A stretch of 44,718 nt of DNA from Planctomycetota bacterium (GCA_016190145.1 JACPRD010000047.1:1-44718), one strand, 5' to 3'. Positions 1 to 8,665 are shown, numbered from the stretch's first letter. Notes: a model not told the origin generated them from the letters alone. Numbers and translations are program-made.

Positions 1-34
1 GCCCTTCCGCCCCCCCGCCCTCCCGCCCTGCCCC

Positions 35-748
35 TCACACCCGCCGCCGCATCCGCCGCGTCTCCTTCGCGACCAGCGGCCGGTTCGACAGGAGCTCGAG
101 CCGCGCGCCGTCGGGGACGGTCTTCGGCAGATCCTCCTGGTCGATGAAATACATCGGGTCCGCGTGGGGCGAAGAGTGGTAGTGCACCGGGATGCAGGAC
201 ACGGTCCCGAACTGCGCCACCCACTGCCGGAACTGCTCCCCGCGCTCCCTCGACCTCCGCACGAGATATGGCGGGTAGACGATCACGTTCGGCTTCACGT
301 CCGCCGCCGCGTACGACCAGTGCGATGTCGTCATCAGCGCGTCGCCGAGGAACACAACCGTTTCCGACGATTCCACCACGTAGATGATCCCCGGGTCGTA
401 ACCCTCCGGCGTCCCCAGGCTCCGGATCCTGAGGTGGTCGTTGACCGGGAATTTCTCCTCCGGCTTCGCGATCGCGTACTGCGCGTCCCGCCGGCGCGCG
501 CGCAACAGGCTCTTCATCGACCCCCGCGGCGCGATGATGCGCGCCTGCACGTCCGCCGCGAGGCGCACGGTTTCGGGCTCGCAGTGGTCGCCCTTGTCGC
601 TCGTGATGAGGACGACCGTCGCCTTGGGCTCCTGGTCCGGCTTGAACGTCGTCTCGAGGCGCGCGTTGGCCCGCACCGGGTCGACGAGGATCGTCTGCCC
701 GAATGTGAAGATGCGCATCGTCGCGTGGCCGAACCAGGTCATTTCCAT
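35..748 (-). CDS. MBL-fold (UlaG-like) protein with altered metal motif
   Basis: The 237-residue protein has the layout of the small metal-dependent hydrolase branch of the metallo-beta-lactamase fold. It begins MEMTWFGHATMRI, has DPV at the first turn and ends with PVHYHSSPHADP, which resembles the C-terminal His loop. The usual metal motif HxHxDH is replaced by TSDKGDHCE, so the first two histidines are gone while Asp-His remain; GDAL stands where GDT is common. The fold is therefore clear but ordinary two-metal hydrolysis is doubtful. The ATG at 748 has no Shine-Dalgarno sequence. A TAATAT box 10 bases upstream would give an almost leaderless mRNA. Substrate unknown. Confidence 0.8.
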   Translation of the reverse strand: MEMTWFGHATMRIFTFGQTILVDPVRANARLETTFKPDQEPKATVVLITSDKGDHCEPETVRLAADVQARIIAPRGSMKSLLRARRRDAQYAIAKPEEKFPVNDHLRIRSLGTPEGYDPGIIYVVESSETVVFLGDALMTTSHWSYAAADVKPNVIVYPPYLVRRSRERGEQFRQWVAQFGTVSCIPVHYHSSPHADPMYFIDQEDLPKTVPDGARLELLSNRPLVAKETRRMRRRV

Positions 749-789
749 GGGGGGGACATATTAGCAGAGATTGCGCTCCGTCCCGTTTG

Positions 790-875
790 GCGTTCGGAGT
801 TCGGCGTTCGGCGTTGCCGGCCGGCACCGCGGACGGCGGGACAACGCCGAACGCCGAACTCCCGACGCCGAACTC
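790..875. repeat. GTTCGGM heptamer inverted repeat, copy 1
   Basis: Tandem 7-bp units (GTTCGGA, GTTCGGC) form the left arm and their complements form the right arm. A perfect 21-bp inverted match joins 796-816 to 842-862 around a 25-nt GC-rich loop. The element fills the gap between the divergent MBL and TPR genes. A second copy of this family lies at 34942-35066. Confidence 0.85.
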
Positions 876-957
876 CTTCGACCGACCGTCCACACGCGCT
901 TCTTCACTCAGCGCTCGCGGGCTGATATCGTTCCGGTTCTCACGCGGAGACACGCTC

Positions 958-3765
958 ATGGCCGACCAGAAACTCAAGGTCACCTGCCCATCCTGCGGGA
1001 CTACGCTCGCGTTCCGGCCCGAACAGGCCGGGGGGCGGTTCCGGTGTCCGAAGTGCAAGAACCCGGTGCAGCTGGCGGCGCCTGAGGAAGAGGCTCCCGC
1101 GCCTCCGCCGAGGCCGCCGACGCGGGCGCCGGCTCCGTCGCGGCCGCCGATGAGCTCGCGGGGTTCGGCGCCTGCGCGGCGTTCCCCGCCGCCGCCGCCC
1201 GAACCGCCGGCCGAGGAAGAGCCGCCGGCGGAGCAGGAGGAGGCGGCGCCGGCTGCTCCCCCGCGGTCGGTGCGGGGCCGCGGGCGCGGAAGGGCGGCCG
1301 TGCCCGCGGGTCCGGTGTCGAAGCCGGGGATCCCGGCGGGCAACAAGAAGCTGCTCCTCATCGGAATCGTGGCGCTCGTCGTGCTCGGCGGCGGCGGCCT
1401 CGGCGCGTTCTTCGCGTTCGGCCCGAAAGGAAAACCCGAGACGGCCGGCAAGTCGATCGAGGGCCGCGAGGTCTGGAAGCTCGTCGGCGAGGATCTGAAG
1501 GCGGGCGAGACGAAGCCCGAAGCGGCCTCGCGCGCGACGGCGCTCAACGACGCGCTCGCGAAAATCGAGGCCGCGCGGAAGGACCACGACTACGGCTGGC
1601 CCGACTACTTCAAGGGCCGCGCGCTGGACCGGCTCGGAAAACGCGACGAGGCGAAAGCCGCCTTCGACGCGGCGCAGGCGAAGCTCGACAAGTCGGCGCA
1701 CGCGTACGTGATGCTCGAACGCGGGCTCTCCACCGTCCGCAGGGCGCACGACCTCCGGCTCCGCACCCGCCGCTTCCGCGCCGGCGGACCGTCGTTCATG
1801 CCCGAACCCGAAGCCGCCGCGGCGGACCAGGCGGCGCTCCCGGACCTCCGCGCCGCCGCTTCCGGCCCCAAGGAACAGGACTTCTGCCCCGGCGGCCTGA
1901 TCGCGCTCGCGGAAGGCGAGGCGAACCGCATCGAGGGGCAGTCGTCGGGGGCGCTTCGAAAATTCGAGCTCGCCGCCGGCGCGAAGGCGTATCCCGAGGT
2001 GTCGGGGGCGCTGATGGGCGGGGAGTATGCGGAGATGGGCAAGTGGGACCTCGCGGTGAAGACGCTGGACGCCGCGGTGGCGGACTCAGGCGGGGCGGCG
2101 TTCGCGCGGCTGACGCGGGCGTGGGTTTTGAGGAAGCGGTACCGGGCGCGGCCGGAGGACGGCGAGGCGGCGGCGTGGCTGGACAAGGCGCTGGAGGACG
2201 TGAACGAGGCGGCGAAGGCGGGGCACGCGGTGGCGCCGCTGGCGGTCGCGGCGGTGCAGGTGGACCGGGCGGAGCTGGCGATCGCGCGCGGGCAGGGCGG
2301 TGCGGAGGCGCTCGCCGCTGCGGAAGTCGCGGTCGGCGCGGCGCAGAAGGACGGCGACTGGGTCGCCCAGGAACTGGCGGCGGCGCTCGCGCTCCGGCGC
2401 GCGGACATGGACGAGCGCGAAGGCAAAGACCCGCGGGCGTCGCTCGACGGCGCGCTCGGAGCGTTCGACCAGGCCGTGTCGGGCTCGAAGGACGACCCGG
2501 TGGCGGTCCTGAACCGCGGCCGCGCGCTCCTGCGCCGCGCCCGCACCGAGGCCGCCCGCGGCGGCGACGCGCGCCCGATCTACGACCGCGCGTCCGCGGA
2601 CTTCGCCGCGGTCGCCGGCAAGGACGCTTCCAGGGACGGCATGGAGCCCACCCTCTCCGGCGCCGTGGCGCGCGTCGAGAAGGCGGTGGAGGACTCGAAG
2701 AAGGGCGTGGACGCGACCGCGACGTTCGCGCAGGCGGTCGAAGACATGACGGCGCTTCTCAAAAAATTCCCCGGCGAAGCCGGCGCGCGCGAGGCGCGAG
2801 GCCGGGCGCTCTGGGCGATGGGTGACGCGGAGGTCCGCGCGGGCAAGGACGGCGGGCCGACGCTCGACAAGGCGCTCGAGGACCTGGACGAGGTTGCGCG
2901 CGCCCGGCCGGGGGACGCCGCGACGCTCGACACCCTGATCGCGGCCTGGATGGCGCGCGGCGAGGCCTACTCGAAGGCCGGCGCCGACGCGGGCCCCGCG
3001 TACCAGGGCGCCGTCGCGGCGCTCGACCAGGCCTGCACGAAGTCGCCCGGCAACATGCGACTCCTCCTGATGCGCGGCAAGGCCCGCCGCCTCCTCGGCG
3101 ACGCCAAGCTCGCGAACGATCTCTCGGGCGAAGCCCTGACACGCTTCCAGGAAGCCGTCACCGACCTGAGCGAGGTCGTCAAGGCCGACGCCGGAAGCTT
3201 CGCCGCAATCTACGAGCGCGGGCAGGCTCTCTACGGTTCCGCGCGCGCGGAGGCGGCCAAGAATCAGGACCCGCGCGTCACGCTCAACCTCGCCGTGCGC
3301 GATTTCGAAGCGGCGATGGCGAAGGACGACAAGAAAGTCGAGGTGATCGTCGCGCACGGAGAGGCCGTGCTCTGGATGGCCGCCGTCGAGAACGGCCGCG
3401 GGCAGGACGCGTACGGCACGCTCGAGCGCGCGCGGATCTCGTTCGACAAGGCCTGCGCGGCGGACGCGAACACGCCGCTCGCGTGGTGCGGCGTGGGGCG
3501 GACGTACCTGCTCGAGGCGCAATTCGTGAAGAGCAAGGGCGGGGACATATCGGGGGTGCTGGCGAAGGCGGAGCCGGCGATCAAGAAGGGGCTCGAGCTG
3601 GGCGCGCGACGCGCGCACATGGACTGGGCCTTCTGGCTGGCGCTGTCGCAGCGGTACGACGAGGCGGACAAGGAGTTCGTGGTCGCGCTCGAGAAGGCGC
3701 CGGAGTTGAGGAAGGACATCGAGGGGCGGAAGCGGCTGATGGAGCAGTGGCGGCGCGGGGGGTAG
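958..3765 (+). CDS. Zinc-ribbon, single-pass membrane TPR-type protein
   Basis: The protein has 935 residues from the ATG at 958, which is preceded by GGAG at 946; the open frame runs further upstream but only through the heptamer repeat. An N-terminal zinc ribbon has CPSC at residues 10-13 and CPKC at 30-33. A Pro/Ala/Arg-rich linker follows (about 40-125), then a membrane helix near 132-156. The remaining 780 residues are Ala-rich helical repeats of TPR type (for example KGRALDRLGKRDEAKAAFDA). This order, cytoplasmic ribbon then helix then a large helical-repeat domain, is common in planctomycetes. A scaffold role is likely, but partners are unknown. It ends 4 bp from the convergent hemL. 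Confidence 0.85.
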   Translation: MADQKLKVTCPSCGTTLAFRPEQAGGRFRCPKCKNPVQLAAPEEEAPAPPPRPPTRAPAPSRPPMSSRGSAPARRSPPPPPEPPAEEEPPAEQEEAAPAAPPRSVRGRGRGRAAVPAGPVSKPGIPAGNKKLLLIGIVALVVLGGGGLGAFFAFGPKGKPETAGKSIEGREVWKLVGEDLKAGETKPEAASRATALNDALAKIEAARKDHDYGWPDYFKGRALDRLGKRDEAKAAFDAAQAKLDKSAHAYVMLERGLSTVRRAHDLRLRTRRFRAGGPSFMPEPEAAAADQAALPDLRAAASGPKEQDFCPGGLIALAEGEANRIEGQSSGALRKFELAAGAKAYPEVSGALMGGEYAEMGKWDLAVKTLDAAVADSGGAAFARLTRAWVLRKRYRARPEDGEAAAWLDKALEDVNEAAKAGHAVAPLAVAAVQVDRAELAIARGQGGAEALAAAEVAVGAAQKDGDWVAQELAAALALRRADMDEREGKDPRASLDGALGAFDQAVSGSKDDPVAVLNRGRALLRRARTEAARGGDARPIYDRASADFAAVAGKDASRDGMEPTLSGAVARVEKAVEDSKKGVDATATFAQAVEDMTALLKKFPGEAGAREARGRALWAMGDAEVRAGKDGGPTLDKALEDLDEVARARPGDAATLDTLIAAWMARGEAYSKAGADAGPAYQGAVAALDQACTKSPGNMRLLLMRGKARRLLGDAKLANDLSGEALTRFQEAVTDLSEVVKADAGSFAAIYERGQALYGSARAEAAKNQDPRVTLNLAVRDFEAAMAKDDKKVEVIVAHGEAVLWMAAVENGRGQDAYGTLERARISFDKACAADANTPLAWCGVGRTYLLEAQFVKSKGGDISGVLAKAEPAIKKGLELGARRAHMDWAFWLALSQRYDEADKEFVVALEKAPELRKDIEGRKRLMEQWRRGG

Positions 3766-3769
3766 CGAC

Positions 3770-5056
3770 TCAGGGAAGGGCGGACATCGCGGCCCGGGCG
3801 GCGCGGATGATCTGCGTGACGACGGCGTCGGAGTGCGCGGCGCTGAGGAAGGCGGCTTCGAACTGGGAAGGGGCCATCATGACGCCGCGCTGCAGCATGG
3901 CGTGGAAGAACGCGGAATAGCGTTTCGTGTCGGACTTCGCGGCGCTGTCCCAGTCGGTGACGAGTCCGGGCGCGAAGAAGGCGGTCATCATCGAGCCGAC
4001 GGCGTTCACGGTGATCGGGACGCGCGCGCGCCGGGCGGCGTCGAGCAGTCCCTCGGCGAGGCGGCGCCCGCGGGCTTCGAGCGCGGCCCAGGGGTTCAGG
4101 CGGCGGAGTTCGCGCAGGAGCGCGAGGCCCGCGGCGACGGCGCACGGGTTTCCGGAGAGCGTCCCCGCCTGGTAGACGGGCCCGTCGGGCGCGACGAGCG
4201 ACATGATGTCCGCGCGGCCGCCGTATGACGCGAGCGGAAGGCCGCCGCCGATAATTTTTCCGAGGGTCGTGAGGTCGGGCTTCACGCCGAGGAGCGCCTG
4301 CGCGCCGCCATACGCGACGCGAAAGCCGGTGATGACCTCGTCGAACAGGAGGAGGCTCCCCCACCGGTCGCAGAGCCGCCTCAGCCCTTCCAGGAATCCT
4401 TCGCAGGGCACGACCACGCCCATGTTCCCCGCCACGGGCTCGACCACGACCGCAGCGATTCGCCGGCCGTGCTTCCGGAAATACGCCTCGACGGACGCGA
4501 GGTCGTTGTACCGCGCGGTCAGCGCGAGCCCCGCGATCGCCGCGGGCACGCCAGCGGACGCCGGGATCCCCAGCGTCGCCAGCCCGCTGCCGCCTTTTGA
4601 CAGGAATCCGTCCGAGTGTCCGTGGTACCCGCCGTCGAACTTCAGCACGAGCTCGCGTTTCGTGAACCCGCGCGCGACCCGCACCGCGCTCATCACCGCT
4701 TCCGTCCCGCTCGACACGAGCCGGAGCTTCTGCATGGACGGCACCGCGCGGCGGATTTCCTCGGCCAGTTCCGTCTCGGCCGGGGTCGGCGCCCCGAACG
4801 TCGATCCGCGCGCCGCGGCGCCCGCGATGGCCTTCACGACGGCGGGAGGCGCGTGGCCGAGGATGAGCGGCCCCCAGGACCCGACGAGGTCGATGTAGCG
4901 ATTGCCGTCGGCGTCCCAGGCGTGCGGCCCGCGGCCTTTGACGAGGAACCGCGGCGTCCCGCCGACCGATCGGAAGGCACGGACCGGCGAGTTGACGCCG
5001 CCGGGGAGAATCTTCTTCGCGCGCTCGAACAGCGCGCGGCTGCGGGTGGTCTTCAT
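3770..5056 (-). CDS. hemL: Glutamate-1-semialdehyde 2,1-aminomutase
   Basis: The protein has 428 residues, the usual size of the family. This PLP enzyme makes 5-aminolevulinate from glutamate-1-semialdehyde in the C5 route to tetrapyrroles. The start KKILPGGVNSPVRAF is diagnostic. Further along are SSGTEAVMSAVRVARG (phosphate-binding loop), DGGYHGHSD, and LLFDEVITGFR with the PLP-contacting Asp. TLGKIIGGGLP contains the Schiff-base lysine at 267. No other heme gene is beside it, although a cbiX-type chelatase lies 31 kb away in the window. All catalytic residues appear intact. Confidence 0.97.
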   Translation of the reverse strand: MKTTRSRALFERAKKILPGGVNSPVRAFRSVGGTPRFLVKGRGPHAWDADGNRYIDLVGSWGPLILGHAPPAVVKAIAGAAARGSTFGAPTPAETELAEEIRRAVPSMQKLRLVSSGTEAVMSAVRVARGFTKRELVLKFDGGYHGHSDGFLSKGGSGLATLGIPASAGVPAAIAGLALTARYNDLASVEAYFRKHGRRIAAVVVEPVAGNMGVVVPCEGFLEGLRRLCDRWGSLLLFDEVITGFRVAYGGAQALLGVKPDLTTLGKIIGGGLPLASYGGRADIMSLVAPDGPVYQAGTLSGNPCAVAAGLALLRELRRLNPWAALEARGRRLAEGLLDAARRARVPITVNAVGSMMTAFFAPGLVTDWDSAAKSDTKRYSAFFHAMLQRGVMMAPSQFEAAFLSAAHSDAVVTQIIRAARAAMSALP

Positions 5057-5084
5057 GGCCCGGAAGTCTATGGAGCTATCGGAG

Positions 5085-5231
5085 TTTCATCCTCTTTTAT
5101 CATTTTCGAGGGCGTATCCATCCCTCCGAAATCCCCCTTCTTCCATCCTTGAATTCCGGTTTCGGAAGGATGGATGTCCGAGGATGTCCAGAGGATGGAG
5201 ACGGCCTGGAAGACAATAAAGGAGGATGAAA
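5085..5231. repeat. GGATG-rich inverted repeat
   Basis: The gap between hemL and the mgtE-like gene begins with TTTCATCCTC (5085-5094) and ends with its exact complement GAGGATGAAA (5222-5231). In between are many CATCC/GGATG units, among them a 10-bp period GGATGTCCGA GGATGTCCAG near 5172. The unit length is less regular than in the heptamer elements elsewhere, but the two-armed plan is the same. Confidence 0.6.
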
Positions 5232-5250
5232 CACCAATGGGTGGACCCCT

Positions 5251-6228
5251 TCAGTTCATCATCGCCTGCGTCAGTCCGAAATAAATCGCCAGGCTCAGAA
5301 TGTCCTGCACGATCGTCGCGACAGGCCCCGATCCGAACGCCGGATCGGTCCCCAGCCGGTCGAGCGTCCACGGCAGAAGCAGACCGACCGCCGCGGCCAC
5401 GGTGCCGGCAGCCGCCAGCGACAGCGACACCGCCCAGGCCAGCCGCGCGTCGCGAAAAAACACCAGGATCGCCGGAAACGCCGCCGCCCCCAGCACCGAG
5501 CCGATCAGAAACCCGGAAAACACCTCGCCCACGAGCAGCCGCTTCAGCGAAACCCGGCTGAGCGACAGCCCGCGCACCGCAATCGCCTCCGTCTGCGTGC
5601 CGATCGCGTCGGCGAGATACACGAGGCCCGGAATGAAAAAGGCGATCGCGACGTGGGCCTGAAGGGCCCTCTCGAACCGGGAGACGAGGAGCGTCGCCGC
5701 GCCGCAGCCCGCGAACCCCAGGAGGAGCCACGGCAGCCGGTGGATCGCCTGCCGCGCCGGCGGCTCCTCGAGCGCCTCCCGCGCGTGCGAAATCTCGCGC
5801 CGCACGCCCGCCAACCGGTGCAGGTCCTCCGCGTGCTCGCGATAGAGAATCTCCATCAGCGCTCGGGGAAGGACGGCGCCGAGGAAGCGGCCGTCGGCGT
5901 CGGTGACGGGCACGGAGGGCAGATCGTGGCGGAGGGCCGCGTGCGCGACGCGTTCCTGATCCTCGGACGGCCGGACGGTGGCCGGGCCGCGCGCGGCGAA
6001 TTCGCCGACGGGCCTCTCCGGAGCTGCGGAGAGGAGCGCGAGCAGGCCGACCTCCCCCTGGAGACGCCCTGCCGGATCCGTCACGTAGACGACATCCGGC
6101 CGATCCCACGCTCCCTCGCGGACCCGCAGCAGCACCTCGCCCGCCCTCTCGACCGCGGTCGCAACCGGCACCCGCTTCGACATCCGGCGACCGGCGCTTT
6201 CCGGATGGTGTTCGTGAAGCCTCCGCAT
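5251..6228 (-). CDS. MgtE-type Mg2+/divalent cation transporter lacking MgtE_N
   Basis: The protein has 325 residues from the ATG at 6228, which follows GAGGG; the open frame extends upstream without an RBS. Residues about 15-145 form a CBS-domain pair (VVYVTDPAGRLQGEV and SVPVTDADGRFLGAV). After a connecting helix comes the five-helix MgtE channel domain, with LADAIGTQTEAIAVRG and, near the C-terminus, GSGPVATIVQDILSLAIYF, whose Asp matches the selectivity Asp of MgtE. Full-length MgtE is about 450 residues. Here the N-terminal superhelical domain that helps close the pore at high Mg2+ is missing, so gating would rest on the CBS pair alone. Confidence 0.87.
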   Translation of the reverse strand: MRRLHEHHPESAGRRMSKRVPVATAVERAGEVLLRVREGAWDRPDVVYVTDPAGRLQGEVGLLALLSAAPERPVGEFAARGPATVRPSEDQERVAHAALRHDLPSVPVTDADGRFLGAVLPRALMEILYREHAEDLHRLAGVRREISHAREALEEPPARQAIHRLPWLLLGFAGCGAATLLVSRFERALQAHVAIAFFIPGLVYLADAIGTQTEAIAVRGLSLSRVSLKRLLVGEVFSGFLIGSVLGAAAFPAILVFFRDARLAWAVSLSLAAAGTVAAAVGLLLPWTLDRLGTDPAFGSGPVATIVQDILSLAIYFGLTQAMMN

Positions 6229-6383
6229 TCTTTGACCCTCAGAGATTGGGGAAGGACCGGTCCGGGATGTTCCGTCGGCCGGGAGGATGGCCTGCGATTG
6301 ACAGAAACCGGGCGAGCCAGCCGACTCCGCCTCCATCCCGGTCTTTCTCAAACTCCGGGAGGCAAAGCACCTCCTGAGAACGC

Positions 6384-6453
6384 GAAAAAATACGATCGCA
6401 GGGGCGGTCGGGGCGAGCGAGCGAAGTCCGACCGCTCCGGAGATCGGATTTTT
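6384..6453. terminator. Bidirectional rho-independent terminator
   Basis: An inner stem pairs 6401-6411 with 6428-6438 (11 bp with one G-U pair). An outer stem pairs an A-rich tract with a T-rich tract through GATC-containing flanks. It reads as stem plus T-run on both strands and lies just downstream of the minus-strand gene ending at 6463. Confidence 0.7.
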
Positions 6454-6462
6454 CTCGCGCTC

Positions 6463-7029
6463 TCACTCGACGATGAGCCCCTTCCACGGCCCGAGCGGCT
6501 CGAGCCACGCGCCGGCGATTTCCATGTCGCGCCGGAATCCCATGCCGATCAGGTGCACGATCGTGGGGCCAAGCGGGGAGGTCTCCCCCACCATGAGCGA
6601 CAGCCACCACAACTTCTTCTCGTAAATCGTCTCCCCGATCACGAACGTCTTGGGCATCTCCTGCGGATGGACCCAGACCGTCGCTTCGCTCAGCAGGTAC
6701 ATCGCGGCCCGCGGTCCGTCGACGAGAACCTGGAGCCGCTCGAAATCGATCGTCACGTAGGGCTGGCAGGGATCCCGCCGCACGGACTTGAGCGCGGCGA
6801 GAATCGCTCCGGCGATGAAGATGCCCGCGAGCGTCGCAGAGGTGATCCTCTCAGGCACGAACATGAGCGACGTCGCCGCGCACGCCGTGAAGGCGGCGGC
6901 CAGCGTCAGCGCCCCCCCGCGCCCCGCCGCCGCGCGCGCGGAGTCGGGAGGACCGAACCTAAGCCGGCGGCGGTCCTGCTCGAGAAGCGTCGAGGCCCAC
7001 GGTCCGGAGGGGAGTTGAAGTGTATCCAC
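6463..7029 (-). CDS. Small two-helix membrane protein, unknown
   Basis: This 188-residue protein belongs to no family I recognise. Residues about 40-60 (LTLAAAFTACAATSLMFV) and 66-80 (TLAGIFIAGAILAALKS) are hydrophobic and look like two membrane helices. The last 100 residues form a soluble beta-rich domain (VTIDFERLQVLVDG, TVWVHPQEMPKTFVIGETIY, WWLSLMVG), probably cytoplasmic and resembling a small PH-like or bacterial membrane-associated beta domain. A strong terminator follows. It is divergent from the glycosyltransferase gene, with about 110 bp between the two starts. Confidence 0.65.
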   Translation of the reverse strand: MDTLQLPSGPWASTLLEQDRRRLRFGPPDSARAAAGRGGALTLAAAFTACAATSLMFVPERITSATLAGIFIAGAILAALKSVRRDPCQPYVTIDFERLQVLVDGPRAAMYLLSEATVWVHPQEMPKTFVIGETIYEKKLWWLSLMVGETSPLGPTIVHLIGMGFRRDMEIAGAWLEPLGPWKGLIVE

Positions 7030-7065
7030 CGCGCGCGAATTGTAGTCGCCCCCGCGTCACGAATC

Positions 7066-7094
7066 TTGTGAATCGCATGCCTCGCCCCTAGAAT
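7066..7094 (+). promoter_or_regulatory. Sigma70-type promoter TTGTGA-N17-TAGAAT
   Basis: The -35 box TTGTGA is at 7066-7071 and the -10 box TAGAAT at 7089-7094, with 17-bp spacing. The -10 overlaps the first possible ATG (7093) of the next gene, so translation should begin downstream, at the GTG at 7138. Confidence 0.6.
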
Positions 7095-7137
7095 GCGCCG
7101 AACTTCGCCCGCACGGCACAGGAGCCCCGCGCCACCG

Positions 7138-8235
7138 GTGACCCGCAAAAACGTCTACTACTACGTCTCGGGCCACGGCTTCGGCCACGCCACCCGCTCG
7201 TGCGTCGTCATGAACGCCCTTCACGCCGTCGACCCCACCGTCTTCTTCCACATCCGCTCCAACGCCCCGCGCTGGCTATTTGCGAAGAACGTCGTCGCCC
7301 CGTTCGAGTACTGCTTCGTCGAGGTCGACGTCGGCGTCGTCCAGCGCACGATCTTCAACATCGACAAGCAGCGGACGCTTCGGAACTGCGAGGAAGCGCT
7401 GGACCGGGCGCCGAAGGTGATGAAGCAGGAGCTGAAGTTCGCGCAGGAGCATCCGCCGGTGCTGATCGTGTCCGACATCGCGCCGCTGGCGTTCGAGGTG
7501 GCGGACAAGCTCGGCGTTCCGTCGGTGGCGATCGCGAACTTCTCGTGGGACTGGATTTACGAGTCGTACGTGAAGGAGTGCCGGCAGTTCGGGCCGATCG
7601 TCGAGGCGACGCGGGCGAGCTACCGCAAGGCGGACCTCCTGCTCCGGCTGCCGTTCCCCGGCGACTTTTCGGCGTTCCGGAAGCAGAAGCCGATCCCGTT
7701 CATCGCGCGCAAGTCGACGGCGCAGAAGACCGAGGTGTTCGAGACGCTGGGCATTCCGCGCACCGACAAGAAGGTGGTGCTGCTCGCGTTCGGCGGCGTG
7801 GACGGCGCGGGGTTCATGATGGACGGGGTCGAGCGCAACCCGCAGTACCTGTTCGTGATCCCGACGGACCAGGCGATCCCGCGGCTCCCGAACGCCGTGA
7901 AGGTGCCGGAGGTCGTGCACGTGCGGTTCCAGGACCTGGTGAAGTCCTGCGACCTGGTCGTGTCCAAACCGGGCTACGGCATCGTGTCCGAGTGCGTGGC
8001 CAACCGGACGCCGTTCCTCTACACGTCCCGCGACGACTTCATCGAGTACGACGTCATGGTGAAGCAGCTCAAGAAGTACCTTCCCACCGCGTTCATCCCG
8101 AGGATGTACCTCGTGATGGGCGACTGGGACGTGCACCTCGACGGTTTCATCGGCGCGAAGCACGCGTGGAAGGAAGTGGCGACTGACGGCGAGGTGGTGG
8201 CGGCGAAGGTGCTGAAACGATACTTGAAAGCATGA
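7138..8235 (+). CDS. ARA1 N-domain-like (GT-B, MurG-like) glycosyltransferase
   Basis: The protein has 365 residues from the GTG at 7138 (AGGAG 13 bp upstream); an ATG at 7093 lies inside the predicted -10 box. The sequence closely follows the N-terminal half of plant L-arabinokinase (ARA1): YYVSGHGFGHATRS, LIVSDIAPLAFEVAD, IANFSWDWIYESYV, LLRLPFPG, VVLLAFGGVDG, and SKPGYGIVSECVANRTP followed by TSRDDFIEY. In ARA1 this GT-B domain precedes a sugar kinase domain; here no kinase domain is attached or adjacent. It probably transfers or binds a nucleotide sugar; the acceptor is unknown. Confidence 0.85.
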   Translation: MTRKNVYYYVSGHGFGHATRSCVVMNALHAVDPTVFFHIRSNAPRWLFAKNVVAPFEYCFVEVDVGVVQRTIFNIDKQRTLRNCEEALDRAPKVMKQELKFAQEHPPVLIVSDIAPLAFEVADKLGVPSVAIANFSWDWIYESYVKECRQFGPIVEATRASYRKADLLLRLPFPGDFSAFRKQKPIPFIARKSTAQKTEVFETLGIPRTDKKVVLLAFGGVDGAGFMMDGVERNPQYLFVIPTDQAIPRLPNAVKVPEVVHVRFQDLVKSCDLVVSKPGYGIVSECVANRTPFLYTSRDDFIEYDVMVKQLKKYLPTAFIPRMYLVMGDWDVHLDGFIGAKHAWKEVATDGEVVAAKVLKRYLKA

Positions 8236-8256
8236 GAGGCGTCCGAAGTGCTGTTT

Positions 8257-8310
8257 CCAGTTGCCAGTGGCCAGTGTTCAGTAACCAGCGGATACTGGCA
8301 ACTGGCCACA
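8257..8310. repeat. CCAGTKG heptamer inverted repeat, copy 1
   Basis: Five left-arm heptamers start CCAGTTG CCAGTGG and become more degenerate (TCAGTAA, CCAGCGG). A short right arm at 8292-8310 carries the complementary CTGGCAA/CTGGCCA units. It sits between the glycosyltransferase gene and the promoter of the mini-lipoprotein, ending 6 bp before that -35 box. Confidence 0.8.
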
Positions 8311-8316
8311 ATCCGC

Positions 8317-8344
8317 TTGACTTACCCCCTTCGCGTCCTAAGAT
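8317..8344 (+). promoter_or_regulatory. Sigma70-type promoter TTGACT-N16-TAAGAT
   Basis: The TTGACT box (8317-8322) and TAAGAT box (8339-8344) are 16 bp apart. They would start an RNA near 8351 with a 5' leader of about 65 nt before the lipoprotein ATG at 8418. Confidence 0.6.
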
Positions 8345-8417
8345 AACCAGCCGTTGTCCGGGCCGCGTGCCCGGTGGGAATTCGGGGGGGCCTTGCGCCC
8401 AGCTTGGAGGAATCGTG

Positions 8418-8600
8418 ATGTTCAAGAAGCTGCTCCTCGTCGGTCTGCTGGTGTCCAGCGCGGCCCTGGTCGGCTGCACCTTCAGCGCCGAGCATAACAA
8501 GCACCACTGGTGGGCCTTCCGCCAGGACATCCACGAGATGCACCGCTTCGTGGATCGGCATTTCCTGAACTACGACGAGCGGGACCCCAGCCGGTTCTAG
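8418..8600 (+). CDS. 60-residue lipoprotein, unknown function
   Basis: The ATG at 8418 follows a strong GGAGG at 8406-8410. The product has a classic lipoprotein signal: MFKKLLLVGLLVSSA, then ALVGC with the lipid-anchored Cys at residue 20. The mature peptide is only 41 residues and is rich in His and aromatics (HNKHHWWAF, HEMHRFVDRHF). It is a complete single-gene unit with its own promoter, good RBS and terminator, so it is probably well expressed. The role is unknown. The His-rich sequence could bind metal, but nothing proves it. Confidence 0.85.
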   Translation: MFKKLLLVGLLVSSAALVGCTFSAEHNKHHWWAFRQDIHEMHRFVDRHFLNYDERDPSRF

Positions 8601-8630
8601 GCCGGGCAGAAGTCCTCGACAGCCGGACAC

Positions 8631-8665
8631 AGGCCGCCTCCACGCGGAGGCGGCCTTTGTGTTTT
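8631..8665 (+). terminator. Rho-independent terminator
   Basis: A perfect 11-bp stem joins AGGCCGCCTCC (8631-8641) to its complement (8646-8656) around the ACGC loop, followed by TTGTGTTTT. It lies 30 bp after the lipoprotein stop and abuts the stop of the convergent DUF4416 gene. Confidence 0.9.

Noticed and set aside
787..957. N-terminal extension of the TPR protein
   Set aside because: It is translated GTTCGGM repeat; the RBS and zinc ribbon begin at 958.
6229..6462. Mg2+-sensing M-box or other riboswitch before the mgtE-like gene
   Set aside because: No M-box consensus is visible; the main structure is a terminator.
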